This document shows positions 1-5,389 of a stretch of DNA of 5,389 nucleotides, one piece after another. The notes beneath the pieces are model-generated. The model did no database searches. It had not been told where the DNA came from and saw only the letters and a list, made by a program, of their open reading frames with translations. The stretch spans positions 1 through 5,389 of the forward strand of contig CACYEB010000098.1 in assembly GCA_902773305.1 (NCBI GenBank), in the 5' to 3' direction. The number at the start of each line of letters is the position of its first letter. Position 1 is the stretch's first letter. The stretch comes from an uncultured Bacteroidia bacterium (GTDB lineage Bacteria; Bacteroidota; Bacteroidia; Bacteroidales; UBA932). Position numbers and translations under genes: made by a program.

Positions 1-1257
1 TATCAGCAGATAGAGACTCCCGCAATGGAGAATCTTTCTACGCTGCTGGGCAAATACGGCGACGAGGGCGACAAGCTGCTCTACCGCATCCTCAACAGCG
101 GGGATGCCTTCTCGGGCGTGGACTGGGCTTCGGTTCCGTCTTCTGCCGCCATTACCTCCAAGGTTTGCGAAAAGGGTTTGCGCTATGACCTGACGGTGCC
201 TTTTGCCCGATTTGTCACACAGCATCAGAACGACATCACATTCCCCTTCAAGCGCTTCCAGATACAGCCTGTATGGCGTGCCGACAGGCCGCAGAAGGGT
301 CGCTACCGCGAGTTCTATCAGTGCGATGCCGATGTCATCGGTTCCACCTCTCTGCTCAATGAGCTGGAGCTGGTGCAGATTGTAGATATGGTGTTCGGGC
401 GTCTGGGGATAAATGTATGCATCAAGATTAACAACCGCAAACTGCTGGCCGGCATTGCCGAGGTGGCGGGTGTCCCCGACAAGATGATGGACATCACCGT
501 GGCCATCGATAAGATAGACAAGATAGGCCTGGAGTCCGTAAAGGCCGAATTGCGTGAGAAAGGGGTGGGGGACGATGCCATTGCGATGGTTGAGCCGGTA
601 CTGACTCTCTCCGGCAGCAATCAGGAGAAAATAGGGTTTATGCGTTCGCTGCTGGCCGCATCGGAGGTCGGTATGAAGGGCGTGGAAGAGATCTCTCGGC
701 TGTTCGGGCTGATTTCTGCCGCCGGCATCCGCCAGAAGGTGGAGTTGGACCTGTCGCTGGCCCGCGGCCTCAACTATTATACGGGTGCCATCTTCGAGGT
801 CAAGGCCCTCGACTTTGCCATAGGCAGCATCTGCGGCGGCGGCCGTTACGATGACCTGACGGGCATCTTCGGCCTCAAGAACGTCTCCGGAGTGGGCATC
901 TCCTTTGGCGCCGACCGCATCTACGACGTGTTGCTGGGCCTGGACAAATATCCTGCATCGCTGCTCTCGGGCGCGAGCGTGCTGTTTACCAATATGGGCG
1001 AGAAAGAGGCCGCCTACTGCCTGGACGCTATTTCTTCTCTTCGCAGCCACGGCATCAGCTGCGTGCTGTATCCTGAATCGGCCAAACTCAAGAAACAGTT
1101 CGAATATGCCAACCGTGGCAATATCTCGGTGGTGATTGTGGCCGGCGAAAGCGAGATGGCCGAGGGCAAGTTCACCGTGAAGAATATGGCTTCCGGCGAG
1201 CAGCAGAGCGTTGCAAAAGAGGATCTGTTCCGGTACCTGACAGGAGTCTTGGAATAG
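1..1257 (+). CDS. hisS: Histidyl-tRNA synthetase (HisRS), 5' end outside window
   Basis: Class II aminoacyl-tRNA synthetase that charges tRNA-His with histidine using ATP in the cytoplasm. The frame is open from base 1, and the residues before the first in-frame ATG (base 25), YQQIETPA, are the normal end of class II motif 1. That ATG is therefore internal; about 35-40 residues should lie to the left, judging from the usual length of about 450. Counting from the first visible codon: TVPFAR near 65-70; motif 2 at about 83-114 ([15 protein letters not shown], then [15 protein letters not shown]); the HisRS-specific RGLNYYTG at 255-262 with its catalytic arginine; motif 3 with GGGRYDDL and [11 protein letters not shown] ending near 307; and the C-terminal anticodon-binding domain at about 325-413. 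All catalytic motifs are intact. The DLTVPFAR and YREFYQCD signatures are the form found in eukaryotic-type HisRS rather than the E. coli form. The stop codon is TAG, and no terminator separates the gene from the tRNA unit downstream. Confidence 0.97.
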   Translation, partial: YQQIETPAMENLSTLLGKYGDEGDKLLYRILNSGDAFSGVDWASVPSSAAITSKVCEKGLRYDLTVPFARFVTQHQNDITFPFKRFQIQPVWRADRPQKGRYREFYQCDADVIGSTSLLNELELVQIVDMVFGRLGINVCIKINNRKLLAGIAEVAGVPDKMMDITVAIDKIDKIGLESVKAELREKGVGDDAIAMVEPVLTLSGSNQEKIGFMRSLLAASEVGMKGVEEISRLFGLISAAGIRQKVELDLSLARGLNYYTGAIFEVKALDFAIGSICGGGRYDDLTGIFGLKNVSGVGISFGADRIYDVLLGLDKYPASLLSGASVLFTNMGEKEAAYCLDAISSLRSHGISCVLYPESAKLKKQFEYANRGNISVVIVAGESEMAEGKFTVKNMASGEQQSVAKEDLFRYLTGVLE

Positions 1258-1261
1258 ATTT

Positions 1262-1292
1262 TTTGGTATTTACGTTTTTATTTCTACCTTTG
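1262..1292 (+). promoter_or_regulatory. Bacteroidetes-type promoter of the tRNA-fMet gene
   Basis: A TTTG at 1262-1265 and TACCTTTG at 1285-1292 match the Bacteroidetes primary-sigma consensus, -33 TTTG and -7 TAnnTTTG. The 19-base spacing is the expected one. It begins just past the hisS stop codon. Transcription would start around 1298-1300, giving a leader of about 10 bases before the mature tRNA. The initiator tRNA therefore probably has its own promoter, though readthrough from hisS is also possible. Confidence 0.75.
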
Positions 1293-1308
1293 CAGTCCCA
1301 AATTACAT

Positions 1309-1381
<73 letters not shown>

Positions 1382-1383
1382 CT

Positions 1384-1421
1384 AAGAAAAACAGACGGTC
1401 TTGTGCCGTCTGTTTTTCTTT
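1384..1421 (+). terminator. Rho-independent terminator after tRNA-fMet
   Basis: A perfect 15-bp inverted repeat, AAGAAAAACAGACGG (1384-1398) and its complement at 1406-1420, encloses a 7-base loop, TCTTGTG. The GC-containing core is ACAGACGG/CCGTCTGT, followed by a T-rich run (TTTTTCTTT). The A-rich run on the left side means it could also terminate transcription arriving from the right. It starts three bases after the tRNA discriminator. Confidence 0.9.
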
Positions 1422-1462
1422 GTAATGGCAGTTTGCTTACATTGCCGAGACGCCAGGAGGGA

Positions 1463-1479
1463 AAGCGGCGCAGCCGCTT
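1463..1479. repeat. Small perfect hairpin AAGCGGC-GCA-GCCGCTT
   Basis: A 7-bp perfect inverted repeat with a 3-base loop, 42 bases past the tRNA terminator. It has no T run on either side that would make it a terminator. It lies immediately before the C-rich tandem repeat. Function unknown. Confidence 0.5.
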
Positions 1480-1486
1480 ATTCATT

Positions 1487-1553
1487 CCCCCGCCAACCCC
1501 TGTCCCCCGTCAACCACTTCCCCCTTCAGCCATTTTCCCCCACAAACCTCGTG
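1487..1553. repeat. Degenerate C-rich tandem repeat, four units of about 17 bases
   Basis: Runs of five C begin at 1487, 1504, 1520 and 1537, a period of 17, 16 and 17 bases. Each run is followed by a loosely conserved tail: GCCAACCCCTGT, GTCAACCACTT, TTCAGCCATTTT, ACAAACCTCGTG. The rough unit is CCCCC-nnCA-nCC-n(4-5). On the minus strand this gives four G5 runs separated by 11-12 bases. No reading frame across it looks like a real protein. Confidence 0.6.
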
Positions 1554-1585
1554 CGTACGCCAGCCGCAGGCGAAGTCTGCTTTTG

Positions 1586-1730
1586 TGCCAAAGTGACGTC
1601 AAGATAGGTGACTCTAGGGTGCGTTCTGTGGCAGAACGACCTGTCTGGAGGGGCTTAAAAGGCGCTTGACGACAAGGCTGCCCTCGCTGTAGGCCCTTCC
1701 CGACCACTTTGGCTTGACGTCACTTTGGCA
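1586..1730. repeat. 145-bp segment bounded by perfect 18-bp inverted repeats
   Basis: TGCCAAAGTGACGTCAAG at 1586-1603 recurs as its exact reverse complement at 1713-1730. Each end contains the 8-bp palindrome TGACGTCA (1594-1601 and 1715-1722). The 109-base interior has its own hairpin, CGTTCTG-TGG-CAGAACG at 1622-1638, which can extend with GGT/ACC around a bulged G. It also has CTTG-ACGA-CAAG at 1665-1676. There is no open frame of note inside and no clear target-site duplication outside the ends. It could be a small MITE-like or dispersed intergenic repeat, or an RNA folding unit. The inverted repeat is seen directly; the mobile-element reading is inference. Confidence 0.6.
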
Positions 1731-1767
1731 TCTTTCGGTGGCTTTAGCATCTTCCAGCGGCTCTGGC
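1707..1767. repeat. CTTTGGC direct repeats, including a 19-bp tandem pair
   Basis: CTTTGGC or a one-base variant occurs at 1707, 1723, 1742 (CTTTAGC) and 1761 (CTCTGGC), at steps of 16, 19 and 19 bases. The units 1723-1741 and 1742-1760 match at 15 of 19 positions, all four differences being transitions. The first two copies overlap the right end of the inverted-repeat segment. No coding signal accompanies them. Confidence 0.55.
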
Positions 1768-1770
1768 GGC

Positions 1771-1843
1771 ACGGCTGCAGAGGATGAGGGTTGCAGGGGA
1801 TAGTGCTGCGGGTGGCGACATCCGCCGCAGGCATTGCAGCCGT
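1771..1843. repeat. Nested palindromes (9-bp outer, 6-bp inner)
   Basis: ACGGCTGCA at 1771-1779 pairs perfectly with TGCAGCCGT at 1835-1843. Between them, CTGCGG (1806-1811) pairs with CCGCAG (1825-1830). A transcript could fold into an outer stem carrying an inner hairpin next to its 3' arm. There is no T run after it. Structure is possible but no function can be assigned. Confidence 0.4.
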
Positions 1844-2049
1844 CTTTGCCGGCGCCACCGATGGGCTTCAACTATTCATAGCGCAGCCTTTCTACTTTTT
1901 CAGTTAAGCGAGAACGGGGTAAAAACTAAAAAAGTCTTATAGATTTGCCCAAATGGGTTTCAATTTGTAAGGTGATGAATAAATTCGGGTCCAATCCTTA
2001 AGGCTTTCAGCGTGTTTCGAGCGCTTATAATCAAGGGGTTGCGATAGTC

Positions 2050-2057
2050 TAAATTTG
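2050..2057 (+). promoter_or_regulatory. Candidate -7 element upstream of the susC-like gene
   Basis: TAAATTTG fits the Bacteroidetes -7 consensus TAnnTTTG exactly. I find no TTTG or TTG at the expected 19-21 bases upstream, where the sequence is TTATAAT-like. If used, transcription would begin near 2063 and leave a leader of about 100 AT-rich bases. The missing -33 could mean activator dependence, which is common for nutrient-uptake operons, or simply a chance match. A second match, TAGATTTG at 1940-1947, is equally good and also lacks a -33. Confidence 0.35.
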
Positions 2058-2161
2058 CTTTTTTAAAAAAAAGTCCCGACCTTAGACCGAAATTTTTGTA
2101 TTTATTTCTGTTTAACTAATTACATAATTAATCAAAAATTAATCCAAAAACCAATTAGTCT

Positions 2162-5100
2162 ATGAAAAGATTGAAAATGCTCTTTGCAGCGCTTTTCCTG
2201 CTGGTTTCTGTTGCGGCCTTCGCACAGAAAGTCCAGGTCAAAGGCTCTGTAACTGATGCGACTACCGGCGAGCCCGTTGCATTTGCCACCGTGCAGGTGA
2301 AGGGTACCGGCACCGGTACGTCTACGGGCTTTGACGGTTCTTATTCGCTGTCGGTCCCTCCGAAGGCTACCCTTTTGTTCAGCTTTGTCGGCTTCAAGAC
2401 GGCTGAGGTAGAGGTCGGGGATAAAACACAGATCGATGTGATGCTCCAACCTGACGCCGAGTATCTCGACGATGTGCTGGTGGTAGCATACGGTACAGCC
2501 AAGAAAGAATCCTTCACCGGTTCAGCTGCTACCATCAAGTCCGAAACCATTGAAAAGAGAACAGTTGCCAACGTAACCAAGGCCCTCGACGGTCTTGCTC
2601 CCGGCGTCCAGACCACTATGGGTTCAGGTCAGCCCGGTGCAGGAGCATCTGTAGTGATCCGTGGTATCGGTTCCATCAATGCTTCCACCACTCCTCTGTA
2701 TGTTGTGGACGGCGTTCCCTATGACGGTTATATCAACGCCATCAACCCCAATGACATCGAGTCGATGACCATAATCAAGGATGCATCTGCAGGTGCGCTT
2801 TATGGTGCCCGCGGTGCCAACGGCGTCGTGATCATCACCACCAAGAAGGGCGGTGACGGCCCCGCAAACGTAAACTTCAAGGCAAACTGGGGTATCGCTT
2901 CCCGCGCAATTCCCCGCTATGATACAATGGATGCATACCAGTGGACAGAGGATGTTCTCTATATGTACACGAATGCAAATATCGCTGACGGCTTAGCCCC
3001 TGACGCTGCTAGGGCCAAGGCGGTTACCGATATGACCACAGGAGCCAAGAAAATATTCGGTCTCAATCAAGAGTATAATCCTTTCTCCAGGAAAGCCGAC
3101 GACCTGTTCGACCTCTCTACTGGCAAGATCAAGGACGGCACCACCCTCAAGTGGAACGATGACTGGCTGGATCTCAGCACCAACCCCGCTCCTCTGCGTC
3201 AGGAATACCAGATGACCGTTTCGGGCGGTAACCCCAACAACAAATATATGTTCTCCGTGGGTTATCTGAATGAAGAAGGTCTCGTGAAGTTTACCGACTT
3301 TGAGCGTGTCTCTGCACGTGCCAACGTAGAGAACCGGATACGCGAGTGGTTCCGTACCGGGTTGAATGTAAACCTGGCTCGCAACACCTCCAATATGACT
3401 CAACTGGGTACATCTTCGACCGGTAGCTCGGCATACGCCAATGTGTTCAGTTCCTGCCAGATGATGGCCCCTATCTATCCGTTGTATCTTCGCAAGGAAG
3501 ACGGTTCCTATAAGCGTGATTTCGACGGCAACAAACAGTATGACTGGGGTAACAACCGCCCTGCGGGTGCCGCTGCAGGCTGGAACCCTCTGGCCAACCG
3601 CGTAGAAGATAAGTATCTATTTCTCAGTGACAATATCAGCGGTCGTACTTTTGTTGAGTTCGGCAATCTCCAGTCGGGTCCTCTGGCTGGTTTGAAGTTC
3701 ACCATCAACCTTGGTGTGGATGTCGTTGATGCCAAACAAAAGACCTATTATAACCCCTATTTTGGCGATGCCCAGTCAGATCACGGAGCTATCGATATCG
3801 AGGACGGTCGTACATTCAGTTACACCCTCAACGAACTGCTCAACTGGGACCGCACATTCGGCCTGCATCACTTTGATATACTTGCCGGTCACGAGGCATA
3901 CGCATTGAACTATCAGGGTCTGGAGGCATACAAGACCGGATTCCCGTTCGGCGGTCTGTACGAGCTTGCTCCCGCAACCACCATCAAGGCTGCCACTTCT
4001 TCTTCAGACAACTATAGCGTAGAATCCTGGCTCTCACGTCTGAATTACGACTATGCAGACAAGTATTACTTCTCCGCTTCGTTCCGCCGCGACGGTTCTT
4101 CCCGTTTCAATCAGGACAGGCGTTGGGGTAACTTCTGGAGTGTCGGCGCCAGCTGGCGCATCAGCCAGGAAGAGTTCATGAAAGGCATCGACTGGCTCAA
4201 CAACCTTACCCTCAAAGCCTCTTACGGTGTGCAGGGTAACGATAATCTTGATAGCTACTATGCTTGGCAGGCTTTCTACGACCTTGGCTATCCCAATGGG
4301 ACAAACCCTGGTGCCCTTGTTACCTCTCTTGAGAACAGGGACATAACTTGGGAGAAGAACAAGAATCTCAATGTCGGTATCGAAGCCCACGTGTTCGACC
4401 GCATATCCGCTACCGTTGAATATTACAACCGCTATACCGAGGATATGCTTTTGAACTATCCTATGGCGCTCTCGCTTGGCTTCAGCGGTTATGACAAGAA
4501 TATCGGCAATATGCGCAACAGCGGTCTGGAGGTCAGCATTACCGGAGAAATCATCAAGACCCAGAACGCCCGCTGGGCTATGACATGGATGGGCAGCACC
4601 ATACACAACAAGGTGCTTCATCTCGCAGACAAGCCGGAGATTACCAATGGCAACTATATCATAAAAGAGGGTGAGACTCTCAACTCATTCTATCTCCCCG
4701 AATCTGCAGGTGTCGATCCCGCAACCGGTACAAAACTCTACTGGATCTGGGATGACAAGGTTGACGAAGAAGGTAATGTAATCTACGGTGAGGACGGCAA
4801 CCCCCTGCCCGGTGATAGACACATCACCGACGATTATCAGGTTGCATCCACATACAGGAGAGTATGCGGCAGCCGTATGCCTGCTCTCTACGGCTCCTGG
4901 TCCAACGAAGTCCAGATCGGCAATTTCGATTTCTCCCTGATGACCACCTACTCCATTGGCGGTTTGATCAACGATGGTGTTTACAGGGGGCTCCTCTATA
5001 ACACTTATATAGGCCAGGCCGGTTCTGTAGACCGTCTTAAAGCGTGGAGACAGCCCGGTGACATCACCTCTATACCAAAGATCGAGGCTGCTGGAATCTA

Positions 5101-5359
5101 TAATGTTATCCTTACCGACGACGATCTGTTCGATGCATCTTATTTTGCTATAAAGAACATCACCGTGGGTTACACTCTGCCCCAGACAGTGGCTCAGAGC
5201 ATCAGCCTCAAGTCGCTCCGCGTATTCGCAACGGCAGACAACCTCTATATGTTCACTGCGCTCAAGGGTATGAACCCTCAGCACAACTTTAGTGGTGGTA
5301 CCAGTTATTCATACACTCCTTCCAGGACAATCTCGCTTGGTCTGGACATAAACTTTTAA
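2162..5359 (+). CDS. SusC/RagA-family TonB-dependent outer-membrane transporter
   Basis: A 1065-residue protein, normal for SusC-like porins, which import oligosaccharides or peptides through the outer membrane using energy from TonB-ExbBD and usually pair with a SusD-like lipoprotein lid. The chosen start gives a clear signal peptide: MKRLK, a hydrophobic stretch to about residue 20, and likely cleavage after AFA (21/22). Next come a carboxypeptidase-D-like beta domain (about 25-95, GSVTDATTGEPVAFATVQVKG), a TonB-box-like DDVLVVAYG (103-111), and the plug (about 115-230). The plug has the family hallmarks LYVVDGVP (179-186) and NPNDIESMTIIKDASA...YGARGANGVVIITTKKG (195-230). The rest is the 22-strand barrel, ending in the terminal phenylalanine typical of outer-membrane proteins (SLGLDINF). 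There is no STN domain between signal peptide and beta domain, so direct signalling to an anti-sigma factor is unlikely. The substrate cannot be read from the sequence. No strong Shine-Dalgarno precedes the ATG; the leader is AT-rich. The frame is intact. Confidence 0.96.
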   Translation: MKRLKMLFAALFLLVSVAAFAQKVQVKGSVTDATTGEPVAFATVQVKGTGTGTSTGFDGSYSLSVPPKATLLFSFVGFKTAEVEVGDKTQIDVMLQPDAEYLDDVLVVAYGTAKKESFTGSAATIKSETIEKRTVANVTKALDGLAPGVQTTMGSGQPGAGASVVIRGIGSINASTTPLYVVDGVPYDGYINAINPNDIESMTIIKDASAGALYGARGANGVVIITTKKGGDGPANVNFKANWGIASRAIPRYDTMDAYQWTEDVLYMYTNANIADGLAPDAARAKAVTDMTTGAKKIFGLNQEYNPFSRKADDLFDLSTGKIKDGTTLKWNDDWLDLSTNPAPLRQEYQMTVSGGNPNNKYMFSVGYLNEEGLVKFTDFERVSARANVENRIREWFRTGLNVNLARNTSNMTQLGTSSTGSSAYANVFSSCQMMAPIYPLYLRKEDGSYKRDFDGNKQYDWGNNRPAGAAAGWNPLANRVEDKYLFLSDNISGRTFVEFGNLQSGPLAGLKFTINLGVDVVDAKQKTYYNPYFGDAQSDHGAIDIEDGRTFSYTLNELLNWDRTFGLHHFDILAGHEAYALNYQGLEAYKTGFPFGGLYELAPATTIKAATSSSDNYSVESWLSRLNYDYADKYYFSASFRRDGSSRFNQDRRWGNFWSVGASWRISQEEFMKGIDWLNNLTLKASYGVQGNDNLDSYYAWQAFYDLGYPNGTNPGALVTSLENRDITWEKNKNLNVGIEAHVFDRISATVEYYNRYTEDMLLNYPMALSLGFSGYDKNIGNMRNSGLEVSITGEIIKTQNARWAMTWMGSTIHNKVLHLADKPEITNGNYIIKEGETLNSFYLPESAGVDPATGTKLYWIWDDKVDEEGNVIYGEDGNPLPGDRHITDDYQVASTYRRVCGSRMPALYGSWSNEVQIGNFDFSLMTTYSIGGLINDGVYRGLLYNTYIGQAGSVDRLKAWRQPGDITSIPKIEAAGIYNVILTDDDLFDASYFAIKNITVGYTLPQTVAQSISLKSLRVFATADNLYMFTALKGMNPQHNFSGGTSYSYTPSRTISLGLDINF

Positions 5360-5362
5360 TTG

Positions 5363-5367
5363 AAGGA
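5363..5367 (+). promoter_or_regulatory. AAGGA ribosome-binding site for the downstream gene
   Basis: A purine-rich AAGGA lies four bases before the ATG at 5372, inside the 12-base gap after the susC-like stop codon. This is unlike the AT-rich sequence before the susC-like gene itself. It supports translation of a second cistron on the same message. Confidence 0.5.
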
Positions 5368-5371
5368 TACT

Positions 5372-5389
5372 ATGAAAAAGATATTTGCA
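5372..5389 (+). CDS. Start of the next gene, probably the SusD-like lipoprotein (cut by window end)
   Basis: Only six codons are visible, MKKIFA, the basic-then-hydrophobic opening of a signal peptide. It starts 12 bases after the susC-like stop, with AAGGA just upstream, so it is almost certainly in the same operon. In the Bacteroidetes the gene directly after susC is nearly always susD, a surface lipoprotein that binds the substrate over the transporter mouth. That identity is inferred from position; the visible residues alone cannot show it. Confidence 0.6.

Larger units (their letters stand above)
1422..2161. other. Non-coding, repeat-rich spacer between tRNA-fMet and susC
   Basis: About 740 bases in which I see no believable gene. 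The open frames on both strands are short, overlap one another, and translate to low-complexity Pro/Arg/Ser-rich peptides with no family motif. The left part (1440-1870) is GC-rich and dense in repeats and palindromes, described separately. The right part (about 1880-2161) turns sharply AT-rich and carries candidate -7 elements and the untranslated leader of the susC-like gene. Confidence 0.75.

Noticed and set aside
25..27. ATG at base 25 as the true start of hisS
   Set aside because: The residues before it (YQQIETPA) are conserved motif-1 sequence in HisRS, and the frame is open to the window edge, so the gene starts further left.
1401..1669. Two overlapping plus-strand open frames (1401-1607 and 1403-1669) after the tRNA
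   Set aside because: Both begin inside the tRNA terminator hairpin and read through the C-rich repeat, giving proline-rich nonsense. No ribosome-binding site or known domain.
1586..1730. Insertion sequence with a transposase
   Set aside because: The interior is only 109 bases, has no substantial open frame, and no target-site duplication is evident. It can only be a non-autonomous or structural repeat.
1614..1871. Overlapping open frames on the minus strand (also 1655-1858 and 1510-1707) across the repeat-rich spacer
   Set aside because: They overlap one another in different frames, run through the inverted repeats and C-rich repeat, have no start signal, and translate to low-complexity peptides without family motifs. 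GC-richness alone explains their length.
2058..2073. CTTTTTTAAAAAAAAG as a terminator upstream of susC
   Set aside because: It is an A/T-only palindrome with a loop of about two bases and no GC stem, so it would not act as an intrinsic terminator.
4034..5284. Long minus-strand open frames opposite the susC-like gene (4034-4621 and 4685-5284)
   Set aside because: They are shadows of a full-length, clearly recognisable SusC-family gene on the plus strand; their translations show no family motif and no upstream signals.

Overview
The window looks chromosomal and comes from a member of the Bacteroidales. Four things point that way: a SusC/RagA-type outer-membrane protein followed 12 bases later by a second signal-peptide-like start, the TTTG / TAnnTTTG promoter in front of the tRNA gene, poor Shine-Dalgarno sequences, and a HisRS of the DLTVPFAR / YREFYQCD type. 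The genes look fairly GC-rich for this order, which would fit something like Alistipes or a relative, but the sequence alone does not fix the genus.

Layout: (1) 1-1257 is the 3' nine-tenths of hisS (histidyl-tRNA synthetase), cut by the left edge. (2) 1262-1421 is a compact tRNA unit: a good Bacteroidetes promoter, an initiator tRNA-fMet (CAU) and a perfect 15-bp terminator hairpin. (3) 1422-2161 is about 740 bases without a convincing gene. Its left part is GC-rich and full of repeats: a degenerate 17-base C-rich tandem repeat, a 145-bp segment bounded by perfect 18-bp inverted repeats, CTTTGGC direct repeats, and nested palindromes. Its right part is AT-rich and holds two TAnnTTTG-like -7 elements and the untranslated leader of the next gene. 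(4) 2162-5359 is a complete susC-like gene for a TonB-dependent outer-membrane transporter. (5) 5372-5389 is the first six codons of the next gene, most likely its SusD-like lipoprotein partner.

hisS and the initiator tRNA gene are housekeeping translation genes. The susC-like gene opens what is probably a nutrient (glycan or peptide) uptake locus continuing to the right. Its substrate cannot be told from this window. I found no clearly new system. The most interesting part is the repeat-rich spacer between the tRNA terminator and susC, especially the inverted-repeat-bounded segment, which may be a small dispersed non-coding repeat.
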